Source of the DNA: Corynebacterium sp. HMSC05H05 | Lineage (GTDB): Bacteria; Actinomycetota; Actinomycetes; Mycobacteriales; Mycobacteriaceae | Assembly: GCF_001807265.1 (NCBI RefSeq) | Contig: NZ_KV788403.1 | Coordinates: 34,777-98,776 of the forward strand | Direction of reading: 5' to 3' | DNA length: 64,000 nt | In this document: positions 10,642 through 19,586 of the stretch, in pieces | Position numbering within the stretch: the stretch's first letter is position 1 | Layout: each line of letters opens with the position of its first letter | The notes under the pieces: model-generated | Databases searched by the model: none | What the model saw: only the letters and a program-made list of their open reading frames with translations | Told to the model about the DNA's origin: nothing | Made by a program: the position numbers and the translations under genes

Positions 10642-12333
10642 ATGCACCTAAGTAGAACGCGCCGCCCAGCCACCCGTGCTGCGGCGGCGCTTTCCGTGCT
10701 CTGCCTCGCAGCGTCCTGCGCGGCCAACCCGGGCCCGCCGCCACTGGTGGAGCCGGAGGACCGTTCCGACGCCGCTTCGGAGCACGATGCCGACAGCAAC
10801 GACGCAGACAAAGCAGATAACGACCACGCCGACGAACAAGACGACAACAACGAGCCTGCTAGTGGCCGCCCGCAAGCCCAAATCGGCATCGACCCTGTGC
10901 GCGCGGGGTTCAACCCGCACTTGGTCGGCGACGAGTCCGCCGTCGTGCGCGGCATCGCCGACCTTGTCCTGCCCAGCGCATTCCAGGCAGACGGCACCAA
11001 GGACCCGAACCTGCTCGTCGGGGCGTCGGTGCTGCCGACGTCCCCGGCCGCGTTCACAGTCCGCTACGTCATCGCCCCGAACGCGCAGTGGTCCGACGGC
11101 ACCCCGATCACCGGCTCGGATTTCCTCTACTTGTGGCGCGGAATGACACACACCGCCGGTGTGGTGGACCCGGCCGCATACCGGGCAGTGTCGAATGTGC
11201 GCGTCGGCGGGCCCGGCGGCAAGGTCGTGGACGTGGATTTCGCCCAGCAGGTGGGGGACTGGCGTGTGCTGTTCCGCCACCTTTTGCCGTCGCATCTGCT
11301 TGCCGCCGACGCCGCCGATTTCGCGTACGCGTTGCGCAATACCGTCCCGGCCTCCGCCGGCCGCTACCTCGTGCGCAGCGTGGACCGCGCACACGGCACC
11401 GTCACGCTGAACCGCAACGACAGGTTCTGGGGCCCTGACCCTGCGCCGATTGACATCCTCACTCTCTCCGCGGCGCGCGACACCACCCAGGTGGCGGACC
11501 AGCTGCGCAGTGGCCAGCTCGCGTTCGTGGACATGGTCCCGCAGGACACCACCGCGGATGTCCTCGGGTTGATCCCGGACGTGGACACCCGCACGTTCCC
11601 GGGCACCCGCACCCTCGGCGTGACGCTTTCCGCCACCAGCGGGCTTTCGCCGCAGGCGCGTGCCGAGGTGCGTTCGCTTATCGACGTCCCCCTGCTCGCC
11701 CACATCGCCGCCCGCCGCAGCACCAACGTGGACGCCGCCGCACCGAACGAGCCTGGCTCGCTGGCGCTGCTGCACGCCCTCGCCGCGGACGGCAAAGTGT
11801 TGCGGGTCGCCGCCGATGCCGCGGATCCGGCCGCCACCGCCGCCGCGCGTTCGCTTGTCGACGTTTTGAACAACGCCGGTGTGCCCGCCCGCATCGTGGC
11901 CAACGAGCTGCCCGCCATTGCCGCGCGCAGCCTCCCATCCGGCGAGGTGGACGTCGTGGTGCATTGGCGCAACGACGGCGATTCCGCGGAGACTCCCGCC
12001 AGCACCCTCGCTGGCCGCATCGCCTGCCCGCCGGAGAACGGCCGCGCCGGAAACCTCGCGGGTTTCTGTACAGCTGCCGGTGACGAGCTTGCCGCCGCCA
12101 TCCTCGCTGGAGAGGTCCCGCCCGACATCGCCGCCGACCGCGTCGCGGCGGTCGAGCACCGGGAAGCACTCTGGGTGCCCCTTCTGCGAGAAACCCGTCT
12201 GGCTGCCACCGCTGGCGGGGTGCGCGCCGCAGGCACGCAGCCTGGGCAGTGGCCCGGCGGGCTGTCGTCTGCGGGCGCGTGGAAACTGGCCGATACAGTG
12301 AAGCGGCGAACAAAGATTCAGGAGGTTCCATGA
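10642..12333 (+). CDS. LpqW-like lipoprotein (substrate-binding-protein fold)
   Basis: A 563-residue lipoprotein with signal peptide and lipobox LAASC (Cys about residue 27), then a very acidic Asp/Asn/Glu linker (about 45-75) and a family 5 binding-protein-like domain (ANGAQWSDG-type segment PNAQWSDGTPITGSDFLYLW). In mycobacteria LpqW sits between typA and mshB and helps control phosphatidylinositol-mannoside/lipoarabinomannan synthesis. The same position here supports that relationship, while a transport role is unlikely because no permease gene is near. Its stop overlaps the mshB ATG (ATGA). Confidence 0.75.
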   Translation: MHLSRTRRPATRAAAALSVLCLAASCAANPGPPPLVEPEDRSDAASEHDADSNDADKADNDHADEQDDNNEPASGRPQAQIGIDPVRAGFNPHLVGDESAVVRGIADLVLPSAFQADGTKDPNLLVGASVLPTSPAAFTVRYVIAPNAQWSDGTPITGSDFLYLWRGMTHTAGVVDPAAYRAVSNVRVGGPGGKVVDVDFAQQVGDWRVLFRHLLPSHLLAADAADFAYALRNTVPASAGRYLVRSVDRAHGTVTLNRNDRFWGPDPAPIDILTLSAARDTTQVADQLRSGQLAFVDMVPQDTTADVLGLIPDVDTRTFPGTRTLGVTLSATSGLSPQARAEVRSLIDVPLLAHIAARRSTNVDAAAPNEPGSLALLHALAADGKVLRVAADAADPAATAAARSLVDVLNNAGVPARIVANELPAIAARSLPSGEVDVVVHWRNDGDSAETPASTLAGRIACPPENGRAGNLAGFCTAAGDELAAAILAGEVPPDIAADRVAAVEHREALWVPLLRETRLAATAGGVRAAGTQPGQWPGGLSSAGAWKLADTVKRRTKIQEVP

Positions 12334-13202
12334 CTGTTCGAGACCTTTCCGGCTACCGCGTTGTGGCCGTGCACGCCCACCCAGACGATGAGGCGATCAC
12401 CACCGCCGGCGCACTCGCGGACCTGTCCGCCCGCGGCGCGGACGTGCTGGTGGTCACCTGCACCCTCGGGGAAGAAGGCGAGGTCATCGGCGAGCCCTAC
12501 CAGTACCTGGTCGCGGACGAGGCGGACCAGCTCGGCGGCTTCCGTATCCAGGAGCTGCAGCGTTCCCTGGACGCGATCGGCGCGCGCGGGCAGTTCCTCG
12601 GCGGCGCCGGTTTCTTCCGCGACTCCGGCATGGCGGGATCGCCCGCGAGTAAGAATCCGCGGGCGTTTGTGAATTCGGGGGACGTGGCCGTCGAGAAGCT
12701 TGCTGCCATCTTCGAAGCGGAAAAGCCGCACCTGGTGCTCACCTACGGCCCCGACGGCGGCTACGGGCACCCGGACCACATCCGCGCCCACGAGATCACG
12801 CATGCCGCCGCCGAGCGCGTGGAGGTGCCGCGCATTTTATGGGCGGTGCGCCTGGCCGAGGAGACCGCCGCACTCATGCCCGCCGAAGCACCCGCGGGCT
12901 GGCGCCTGCCCGACGACGGCGAGCTCGACGGCGTGGAATCCTCCGACGTCCGCGTCGAGCTCAACAACGCTGCCTACAGCGCCAAGGTCGAGGCGATGCG
13001 CGCGCACGCCACCCAGCTGTGGATCGCGGACGGGCGCACCACCGACGTCAACCCCCACGCCGCGCTCGCCGCCGGCCCGGTGGTGTACTACGCGCTGTCC
13101 AACCTGATCATCCAGCCGATCCAGCGCGTCGAGCACTACCAGTTGGGCGCGGGGCTTCCGCTTGACGACGGTGCTTCGCTGCTCACCGGGATCGCGCGAT
13201 GA
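12330..13202 (+). CDS. mshB: Mycothiol biosynthesis GlcNAc-Ins deacetylase MshB
   Basis: A 290-residue zinc-dependent deacetylase that removes acetate from 1-D-myo-inosityl GlcNAc in mycothiol synthesis. AHPDDE (about residues 15-20) supplies the zinc ligands and general base, and HPDH (about 147-150) the remaining His ligand. The ATG at 12330 follows a perfect AGGAGG with ideal spacing and overlaps the preceding stop; a longer frame start at 12249 is rejected. Coupled downstream to a small membrane protein gene. Confidence 0.95.
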   Translation: MTVRDLSGYRVVAVHAHPDDEAITTAGALADLSARGADVLVVTCTLGEEGEVIGEPYQYLVADEADQLGGFRIQELQRSLDAIGARGQFLGGAGFFRDSGMAGSPASKNPRAFVNSGDVAVEKLAAIFEAEKPHLVLTYGPDGGYGHPDHIRAHEITHAAAERVEVPRILWAVRLAEETAALMPAEAPAGWRLPDDGELDGVESSDVRVELNNAAYSAKVEAMRAHATQLWIADGRTTDVNPHAALAAGPVVYYALSNLIIQPIQRVEHYQLGAGLPLDDGASLLTGIAR

Positions 13203-13522
13203 CACGACCCGCAGTGCGCGACGACTTCTCCCGGGGCGAGGCGATCGCCGGACTGGTGTGGCTCAGCGTCGGCGCGCTGGTCTCGCTCGTGCTGGAGGTG
13301 GTCTACCTCAACTGGATCTGGGTGGTTGTGGCGCTGCTGTTCAACGCGGTGCTGACGAAAACGGCACGACTGTGGTCGGACACCTGGGCGCTCGCGCCGC
13401 TGAGCGTGTGGGGATGCGCGTTTTTCATTTCACTGGCCGTTCTCCCGCCAACCGGCTGGTCCTTGGTGCTATTCGTTGCCGGAATAGCGGGTGGCGTTTG
13501 GCCCATGCTTCGGCGGAAGTGA
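13199..13522 (+). CDS. Small integral membrane protein, unknown
   Basis: A 107-residue protein with four hydrophobic segments (about 15-35, 38-55, 63-80 and 84-102) and a C-terminal RRK. It overlaps the mshB stop (ATGA), so it is translated with mshB; a protein of similar size and position (Rv1171) sits after mshB in mycobacteria. No catalytic or transport motif is visible. A link to mycothiol or cell envelope is only suggested by context. Confidence 0.7.
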   Translation: MTRPAVRDDFSRGEAIAGLVWLSVGALVSLVLEVVYLNWIWVVVALLFNAVLTKTARLWSDTWALAPLSVWGCAFFISLAVLPPTGWSLVLFVAGIAGGVWPMLRRK

Positions 13523-13535
13523 CATACTGTTTGCC

Positions 13536-13859
13536 ATGACTTACGTGATTGCTCAACCGTGCGTCGATGTCATGGACCGCGGCTGCGTTGAAGAGTGCCC
13601 CGTCGACTGCATCTACGAGGGCAAGCGCATGCTCTACATCCACCCCGACGAGTGCGTCGACTGCGGCGCCTGCGAGCCGGCATGCCCGGTCGAGGCCATT
13701 TTCTACGAGGACGACACTCCCGACGAGTGGAGCGAATACTACGACGCCAACGTCGGCTTCTTCGACGAGCTCGGCTCCCCGGGCGGCGCCGCCAAGACCG
13801 GCCCGCAGGACTTCGACCACCCGTTCGTGGCCGCCCTGCCGCCGCAGAACCAGGACTAG
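13536..13859 (+). CDS. fdxC: Seven-iron ferredoxin FdxC/FdxA
   Basis: A 107-residue electron carrier with one [3Fe-4S] and one [4Fe-4S] cluster. The ligand pattern is [17 protein letters not shown], then [15 protein letters not shown], as in actinobacterial FdxC. An acidic, aromatic C-terminal extension is typical. The ATG at 13536 is chosen over an upstream in-frame start because the family starts MTYVIAQPC and a CATACT hexamer lies 7 bases upstream (possible leaderless mRNA). dapC begins 4 bases after the stop. Confidence 0.94.
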   Translation: MTYVIAQPCVDVMDRGCVEECPVDCIYEGKRMLYIHPDECVDCGACEPACPVEAIFYEDDTPDEWSEYYDANVGFFDELGSPGGAAKTGPQDFDHPFVAALPPQNQD

Positions 13860-13863
13860 GCCC

Positions 13864-14964
13864 TTGGCTCGCACTCCACTCGGATCGCGGCTGCCGGACT
13901 TTCCCTGGGACACCATCGCGGACGTGCGCGAGCGCGCCGCCGCGCACGAAGGCGGGCTGATCGACCTATCTGTCGGTGGCCCCGTCGACCCGGTCGCGCC
14001 GTCGATCCAGCTCGCGCTGACCGAGGCCGCCGCAGCACCCGGCTACCCGCAGACCGCCGGCACGCCCGAACTGCGCGCCACGATCGTCTCCTCGCTCGAG
14101 CGTCGCTTCGGCATCGCCGGGCTGAATGACAAGTCCGTGCTGCCCATGATCGGCCTGAAGGAGGCCGTGGCGTGGCTGCCCACGCTGCTGGGCCTGCGCG
14201 GTGCGAAGGTGGTCATCCCGGAGGTTGCGTACCCCACCTACGAGGTCGGCGCGCTCATGGCCGACTGCGACGTCGTGCGTTGCGACGACCCCGCGGCCGC
14301 ACCCCGCGACGCTGCGCTTGTCTTCGTCAACTCCCCGTCGAACCCGACCGGCGGAGTGCTCTCGGTAGAGCAGCTGCGCGCCTGGGTGGATTTCTCCCGC
14401 GACACGGGCGCGATCATCGCCTCCGACGAGTGCTACCTCTATCTCGGCTGGTCCGCCGAGCCGGTGTCCATCCTGCACCCGTCCGTCACCGGCGGCGACA
14501 ACACCGGGCTGCTCGCCCTGCACTCGCTGTCGAAGACATCCAACCTGGCGTCGTACCGCGCCGGCACCATCTCCGGCGACGAAGCGCTGGTGCAGGAGCT
14601 GCTGCTGGTGCGCAAGCACTCCGGCCTCATCGTGCCTGGCCCCATTCAGGCGGCCATGGTCGCAGCGCTCGGCGACGACATGCACGAGGAAATGCAGCGC
14701 TCCACTTACGCGATGCGCCGCGTCGAGCTCATGAAGGCGCTGCCTGAAGCAGGCTTTACTATCGACGACTCTGATGCCGGGTTGTACCTTTGGTGCCGTC
14801 GAGAAGCAATGAGCTCCCGCGAAACCCTGGACTGGCTCGCAGAGCGCGGCATCCTCGCAGCCCCCGGCCACTTCTACGGGCCCGCCGGCGCGAACCACGT
14901 GCGCATCTCACTGACCGCCACAGACGAACGCATCGCTGAAGCCGCCAAGCGCCTGGTTTCTTAA
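13864..14964 (+). CDS. dapC: N-succinyldiaminopimelate aminotransferase DapC
   Basis: A 366-residue class I PLP aminotransferase acting in the succinylase branch of diaminopimelate/lysine and peptidoglycan synthesis. The PLP-binding lysine is in SLSKTSNLASYRAG (about residue 222); NSPSNPTGG and SDECYLYL are the other cofactor contacts, and RISLTATDE near the end holds the carboxylate-binding Arg. The start is a TTG giving MARTPLGSRLPDFPWD, 4 bases after the ferredoxin stop. The ferredoxin-dapC pair is conserved in Corynebacterium and Mycobacterium. Confidence 0.93.
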   Translation: MARTPLGSRLPDFPWDTIADVRERAAAHEGGLIDLSVGGPVDPVAPSIQLALTEAAAAPGYPQTAGTPELRATIVSSLERRFGIAGLNDKSVLPMIGLKEAVAWLPTLLGLRGAKVVIPEVAYPTYEVGALMADCDVVRCDDPAAAPRDAALVFVNSPSNPTGGVLSVEQLRAWVDFSRDTGAIIASDECYLYLGWSAEPVSILHPSVTGGDNTGLLALHSLSKTSNLASYRAGTISGDEALVQELLLVRKHSGLIVPGPIQAAMVAALGDDMHEEMQRSTYAMRRVELMKALPEAGFTIDDSDAGLYLWCRREAMSSRETLDWLAERGILAAPGHFYGPAGANHVRISLTATDERIAEAAKRLVS

Positions 14965-14984
14965 CTTCGACCTCCCGGGACTAC

Positions 14985-14996
14985 ACTTACGTAAGT
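14985..14996. promoter_or_regulatory. 12-bp palindrome upstream of gtrA
   Basis: ACTTACGTAAGT, a perfect palindrome between dapC and gtrA. It overlaps the 3' half of a TACACT -10-like hexamer (14982-14987), about 30 bases before the gtrA start. It could be an operator; no regulator is recognised. Confidence 0.4.
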
Positions 14997-15024
14997 TTTG
15001 CGTACATTTCCGAGGAGGTTGTCC

Positions 15025-15588
15025 GTGACGCACGAGCACGCCGCTGCACCAGCCGGCGGGAGCACCGCGGTGCGATTCGTTGCCGGGCTGCGCCAATTCC
15101 TGCGCTTCGGCATCGTCGGCGGCTCCGGCGTGCTGGTCAACTTCGTCGTGTTCTACCTGGCCAACAAAGCCCTGGAGAACGGCCTTGACCTCCACGCCAA
15201 CGACGTGGTCATGCAACTCGGCGCCACTCGCTGGAACGTGCGCTGGTACCACGTCATGTACACCCTGGCGTTCGTGCTGGCCAACACCTGGAACTACCAG
15301 CTCAATCGCTCCTGGACCTTCCGTGGCGTGCACGGACGCTCCTGGCTGCGCGGCTTCTTCCCGTTCTTGGGCACCGGCGCGCTCGCGTTCGCGGTGTCGC
15401 TGACGTGCATGACGCTTTTGATGAACCCCACCACGCCGATCGGCCTGCCGGACCACATCTTCGACGACTCCACCGGGCTGCGCACCAAGTCCTACTGGGC
15501 GCTAGCCATCTCGACGTTCATTGCCATGCCGGTGAACTTCATCATCAACAAATTCTGGACCTTCGGAAAGCTAAAATCTGCCGTCTAG
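15025..15588 (+). CDS. GtrA-like membrane protein
   Basis: A 187-residue protein with four transmembrane segments and the GtrA hallmark FGIVGGSGVLVNFVVFY near the N-terminus, plus NYQLNRSWTF and NFIINKFWTF. GtrA family proteins help flip or shuttle lipid-linked sugars for cell-wall polysaccharides (for example arabinogalactan in mycobacteria). The GTG at 15025 is chosen because GAGGAGG lies 6 bases upstream; an upstream TTG at 14998 lacks this. Single gene between dapC and the HNH gene. Confidence 0.85.
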   Translation: MTHEHAAAPAGGSTAVRFVAGLRQFLRFGIVGGSGVLVNFVVFYLANKALENGLDLHANDVVMQLGATRWNVRWYHVMYTLAFVLANTWNYQLNRSWTFRGVHGRSWLRGFFPFLGTGALAFAVSLTCMTLLMNPTTPIGLPDHIFDDSTGLRTKSYWALAISTFIAMPVNFIINKFWTFGKLKSAV

Positions 15589-15616
15589 CTGGGGATTGTG
15601 AAATTCTCAGGAAAAG

Positions 15617-15625
15617 TTATCCACA
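15617..15625 (+). other. Single DnaA-box-like 9-mer
   Basis: TTATCCACA is an exact match to the DnaA box consensus, 50 bases upstream of the HNH gene. No cluster of further boxes or AT-rich unwinding element is present, so this is not an origin. It could be chance or a DnaA-sensitive promoter element. Confidence 0.35.
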
Positions 15626-15675
15626 TTTTCGTCGGGGTCTAGATTTGGGGCTTGCGCGGTCATAGCTTGTCTGCC

Positions 15676-16764
15676 ATGACACCATTCCAAGAGTTTCTGA
15701 ACACACAACCGACCATCCGCGTGCTTGAAGGCTTTGACAAGCGCGCCGCCATCGCCGCCGGCGTGATACCGAACCTGGCTAGCAAGTGGGAAGCGATCCA
15801 CACGGTCTACTTTGGCCCCACGAGGTGGACCAAACACCAACGCCTCGCGAGAAAGGCCGCCGAAGAGTTCCCGCTGAGCCAGCTGGTCTACATCGAAGAC
15901 CGGCTGAAAAAGATCCCGAACGAAGCCGAGCGGTGGCGCGTGCGCCGCAAGCTGCTGGAAAAGTTTTCCACCCACCACGAGCTGAAAGCCAAGGCCGACC
16001 GACTCATCCTCAAACCCGCCCGGACAAAGCCGAAGCTGCAGGTCAGGTTCGGACGGTCCGTGCACGGCCGGCGCTCCATCCACATCACTGCCGACGAGCA
16101 CGACGCCGCCGACATCGAGGCCTACCTGCGCGAGGGCCTTGACCCGACTAAGCCGACAGGGCCGCAAATGCTCCGACGATTCCTCGATCTCGTTCGGGGA
16201 TGCGGCGGAGGCATACCCTTTGCCGTGCGCCGCCCATTTGTGGTGGTGGGGCTGGACCAGCACGTGCAGATCCTCTCCGGCGATGGAGACGATGTAATCC
16301 TTGGACTCACCGACGGCACGACCATCACCGGCGCCGAATACCTGGCATCGGAGCCCGAGCTGGCGGAAGTCGCCCTATTCCACCCGACCGAAGGTGCGTT
16401 GAACCTGTACAACACGCAGCGCTACGCCAACGAAAAGCAGCGCGACCTCGCGCGGATGACGCTGACGGTGTGCCCGTGGCCGGGCTGTCGCCACGGCTCC
16501 GACGCCTGCGAGATCCACCACATGCAGTCGTGGGCCGAAGGAGGTGAGACGAACATGCGCAACCTCGTGCCGGTGTGCCGCTACCACAACCAGGTCAACC
16601 ACGACATCGCCTCGCACGCCAACCGCCGCGGCAGCGTGAAACGGATCAAAGGGATCCCGACATGGGTTTCACCCAACGGGATCCCGGCGCCGAACCGGTA
16701 CCACCCCTACGGGGCGATGGAGGTGCTGTTCGGCTCCGCCGCATCGGGGGCGCGGAGCACGTAG
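15676..16764 (+). CDS. HNH endonuclease domain protein (DUF222/13E12-like)
   Basis: A 362-residue protein with a long helical N-terminal part resembling the corynebacterial HNH proteins of the 13E12/REP group and a C-terminal HNH nuclease domain. The motif is CPWPGC, then CEIHHMQSWAEGG, then NLVPVCRYHN (about residues 270-315): two CxxC-type zinc half-sites, the His pair and the catalytic Asn/His. Start ATG 15676 lies 7 bases after TAGCTT (predicted leaderless). Its 3' end overlaps the convergent GNAT gene by 58 bases. Such genes are multicopy in corynebacteria; the function is unknown, possibly mobile-DNA related. Confidence 0.7.
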   Translation: MTPFQEFLNTQPTIRVLEGFDKRAAIAAGVIPNLASKWEAIHTVYFGPTRWTKHQRLARKAAEEFPLSQLVYIEDRLKKIPNEAERWRVRRKLLEKFSTHHELKAKADRLILKPARTKPKLQVRFGRSVHGRRSIHITADEHDAADIEAYLREGLDPTKPTGPQMLRRFLDLVRGCGGGIPFAVRRPFVVVGLDQHVQILSGDGDDVILGLTDGTTITGAEYLASEPELAEVALFHPTEGALNLYNTQRYANEKQRDLARMTLTVCPWPGCRHGSDACEIHHMQSWAEGGETNMRNLVPVCRYHNQVNHDIASHANRRGSVKRIKGIPTWVSPNGIPAPNRYHPYGAMEVLFGSAASGARST

Positions 16765-17237
16765 CGGGCCAGCGTGTCCTCGTGGTCGCGGATACGCACC
16801 GGGTCGGGGAGAAGGTCCTCGTATGTGAATCCGGCTTTCTCGGCCGCGCGGCGCGAGGCGGCGTTGTCCACGGCGATGTGTAGCTCCAGGTGCTGCAGTC
16901 CGCGGGCGAGCGCGTGGGCGGCGACGAGCCGCAGCGCCCGGGTGGTCAGGCCGCGGCCCCGGGCCCACGGTGCGGTGCTGTAGCCCAGCTCACCGCCGGG
17001 GCGCAGTTCGATGCTTCCGGCGAAGCGGCCGTCAAGGACATACGCCCACCGCTCGACGCCCTCCGGCACACCGGCAAGGAATTCGTCGGCGTGCTCGCCG
17101 GTGTAGGGGTGCGGCACGGTGGTCCAGCGCACCATCGCAGGGTCGTTGCTGGTGTCGATGATGTCCCTGCGCACCCCTGGCAGCGTGTTCACGTCGCTCC
17201 AGGGGAGCAGCGTCAGCTCCGCGTCGTGGAGGACCAC
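16707..17237 (-). CDS. GNAT-family N-acetyltransferase
   Basis: A 176-residue acetyltransferase of the RimJ/RimL type. The acetyl-CoA loop is in APWARGRGLTTRALRLVAAHAL (about residues 95-116), followed by LELHIAVDNAASRRAAEKAGF, the usual beta5/alpha pattern. The start is a GTG at 17237, 4 bases after the dapD stop, so the gene is the last of the permease-permease-dapD operon. The acceptor is unknown; N-terminal protein or amino-acid acetylation is possible. The end overlaps the HNH gene tail to tail. Confidence 0.8.
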   Translation of the reverse strand: MVLHDAELTLLPWSDVNTLPGVRRDIIDTSNDPAMVRWTTVPHPYTGEHADEFLAGVPEGVERWAYVLDGRFAGSIELRPGGELGYSTAPWARGRGLTTRALRLVAAHALARGLQHLELHIAVDNAASRRAAEKAGFTYEDLLPDPVRIRDHEDTLARYVLRAPDAAEPNSTSIAP

Positions 17238-17241
17238 AGCG

Positions 17242-18216
17242 TTAGTTGGCGTGCAGGGCTTCGTTGAGCTCGATGCCCTTCGCGGGCACGGCCTCGACGG
17301 AGCCGGTGACGGAATTGCGGCGGAACTGCAGGCCGTTTGCGCCGGAGAGCTCGAGCGCCTTGATCTCGGTGCCTGGTTCCTTGCCCAGGGCTTCGGCCAC
17401 CGGCGCGGTGAGCACGACCTTGGTGCCGGCCGTGACGTAGAGGCCGGCTTCGACGATGCAGTCGTCGCCGAGCGAGATGCCCACGCCGGCGTTCGCGCCG
17501 AGGAGGCAGCGCTCGCCCAGCGAGATGACTTCCTTGCCGCCGCCGGACAGGGTGCCCATGATGGATGCGCCGCCGCCGATGTCGGTGCCGTCGCCGACGA
17601 CAACGCCGGCGGAGATGCGGCCCTCAACCATGGAGGCGCCGAGCGTTCCGGCGTTGAAGTTCACGAAGCCCTCGTGCATGACGGTGGTGCCCTCGGCGAG
17701 GTGGGCGCCGAGGCGGATGCGGTCGGCGTCGCCGATGCGCACGCCAGACGGCACGACGTAGTCGACCATGCGCGGGAACTTGTCCACGGAGAACACCACG
17801 ACCGGGCCCTTGGCGGCAAGCTTGCCGCGCGTCATCTGGAAGTCGGAGACGGCGCAGGGGCCGTAGTTGGTCCACACCACGTTGGACAGAAGGCCGAACA
17901 CGCCGTCCATGTTGGCGCCGTGGGGGCGGATCAGGCGGTGCGACAGCAGGTGCAGGCGCAGGTAGACGTCGTAGGCGTCCACGGCCGGCTCCGCCAGGTC
18001 TTTGATTGCGGTTTCCACTGCCACGCGTGCCACGCCGCGTGCCTCGTCGGGGCCGACGAGCTCTTCGAAGCGGGCGTCGGGCTCTGCCAATCGACGCGTC
18101 CCGGTTTCCTCAACCGGCTCATCTACTAACGGGGCGGGGTACCAAACGTCAAGCACGGTGCCGTCGTGGGTGATGGTGGCGACGCCGCGCGCAATCGCGG
18201 AAGTTGGGGAATTCAT
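17242..18216 (-). CDS. dapD: Tetrahydrodipicolinate N-succinyltransferase DapD
   Basis: A 324-residue enzyme making N-succinyl-2-amino-6-ketopimelate from tetrahydrodipicolinate and succinyl-CoA, the second partner of dapC and dapE in lysine/peptidoglycan synthesis. The N-terminal domain ends near [20 protein letters not shown]; the left-handed beta-helix follows with hexapeptide repeats ([39 protein letters not shown]). The Glu/Gly-rich active loop and full length match actinobacterial DapD. AAGGTGA lies 7 bases before the ATG and overlaps the upstream permease stop, so it is co-transcribed with two permeases. Confidence 0.95.
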   Translation of the reverse strand: MNSPTSAIARGVATITHDGTVLDVWYPAPLVDEPVEETGTRRLAEPDARFEELVGPDEARGVARVAVETAIKDLAEPAVDAYDVYLRLHLLSHRLIRPHGANMDGVFGLLSNVVWTNYGPCAVSDFQMTRGKLAAKGPVVVFSVDKFPRMVDYVVPSGVRIGDADRIRLGAHLAEGTTVMHEGFVNFNAGTLGASMVEGRISAGVVVGDGTDIGGGASIMGTLSGGGKEVISLGERCLLGANAGVGISLGDDCIVEAGLYVTAGTKVVLTAPVAEALGKEPGTEIKALELSGANGLQFRRNSVTGSVEAVPAKGIELNEALHAN

Positions 18217-18221
18217 GCCAG

Positions 18222-19586
18222 TCACCTTACGGCACCCCGGTTGCGGGTGAGGAAGGACATGGCGACCAGGATCAACGACAGGATGGTGACGCTGATGACC
18301 TGGGAGCGCGAAGCGTCGTCGAAAAGCATGAGCACCGTCAGACCCAGCAGCGCCGCCAGGGTCACCCACGGCACCCACGACGCGCCGCGCACACGCACCG
18401 CGGAGGCGCGGATGCGCGGGTGGAGCTTGATGAAGCTCAGAGTGATCATGATCCAGGTGACGATGAGGCAGCCGCCGGTGGCGGACATGATGAAGTCGAT
18501 CATCCCCGGCGGGTTCCACCACTGCAGCCCCACGGCCACGAACGCGAAGAACACGGAGATGAGCACGGAGTTGCGCGGTACCCCTGCGGCGTTGGTGCGC
18601 GCCATCCACGCAGGAGCGTCGCCTTCGAGCGCCTGCTGGTAGCCCAGGCGCGAGGTGCCGTAGATCTGCGCGTTGAACGCGGACAAAAGCGCGAGCACGA
18701 TCACGACTTCCATGAGCCCGGCCGCGCCCGGAATGTTGGCCATTTCCAACACGGCGGTAAACGGCGAGTCTGCGGCGGAGTCCGCGCCGTCGATGGCGGC
18801 GTAGGGCAGCAGCAGGATGATCACGGTGACGGAGCCGATGTAGAACAGCGCGATGCGCCAGATAATCGAGTTCACGGCGCGCTTGACGTTGTCGGAGGGG
18901 TTTTCGGATTCGGCGGCGGCGATGGTGACCACTTCGATGCCGCCGAAGGCGAACGCCACCGCAAGCAGCCCGGCGGCGATGCCTGCGATGCCGTTGGGGG
19001 CGAAGCCGGATTCGCGCACGTGCTCGAAGCCGACGAAGCTGCTGGCGGGCAGCACCCCAGCCCACAGCAGCGCGCCGATGACTAGGAAGCCCAGGATGAC
19101 GGCGATTTTGATCATGGCGAACCAGTACTCGAACTCGCCGAAGCCCTTGACTTGTGCGAGGTTCACGGCGGTGAGCACGACCACGACGACAAGCCCGGGC
19201 ACCCATTGCGGCACGCCGAACCAGCCGGCCATCATGGCGGAGGCGCCTGTGAGTTCGGCGCCGCACGCCATGATCAGCAGGAAGTAGTAGATCCAACCGA
19301 GCAAAAACCCGGCCCAGTGGCCGAACGCCATGCGCCCGTAGGTGGCAAATGAGCCGGAGGAGGGGTGCGCGGCGGCCATTTCGCCGAGCATGCGCATCAC
19401 GGCGATGACGATCAGCCCGGCAATGGCGTATGCGATGAGGATCGCGGGCCCGGCGGCGCGGATGCCCACGCCGACGCCGAGGAACAGCCCGGCGCCCACG
19501 GCGGTGCCGAGCCCCATGAGGGTGAGGTGGCGCGATTTCAGGCCGGAGCCGAGATCGCTGTTGCTTGTCGACGTTCCTCCGGCCAT
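18222..19586 (-). CDS. Amino-acid permease, APC superfamily (GabP-like), copy 2
   Basis: A 454-residue permease with about 12 transmembrane helices. The helix 1 loop [18 protein letters not shown] and the helix 6 motif [19 protein letters not shown] are the amino-acid-binding elements of the AAT/APC family. It is closely related to the adjacent upstream permease. Stop and start of the pair share one base (TGATG), and the ATG at 19586 replaces a much longer open frame. Followed after 5 bases by dapD. Substrate is not determined; a role linked to lysine or diaminopimelate balance is inferred from linkage only. Confidence 0.85.
   Translation of the reverse strand: MAGGTSTSNSDLGSGLKSRHLTLMGLGTAVGAGLFLGVGVGIRAAGPAILIAYAIAGLIVIAVMRMLGEMAAAHPSSGSFATYGRMAFGHWAGFLLGWIYYFLLIMACGAELTGASAMMAGWFGVPQWVPGLVVVVVLTAVNLAQVKGFGEFEYWFAMIKIAVILGFLVIGALLWAGVLPASSFVGFEHVRESGFAPNGIAGIAAGLLAVAFAFGGIEVVTIAAAESENPSDNVKRAVNSIIWRIALFYIGSVTVIILLLPYAAIDGADSAADSPFTAVLEMANIPGAAGLMEVVIVLALLSAFNAQIYGTSRLGYQQALEGDAPAWMARTNAAGVPRNSVLISVFFAFVAVGLQWWNPPGMIDFIMSATGGCLIVTWIMITLSFIKLHPRIRASAVRVRGASWVPWVTLAALLGLTVLMLFDDASRSQVISVTILSLILVAMSFLTRNRGAVR

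Noticed and set aside
15617..15625. Replication origin
   Set aside because: A single DnaA box, with no cluster, no AT-rich unwinding region and no dnaA/dnaN genes nearby.
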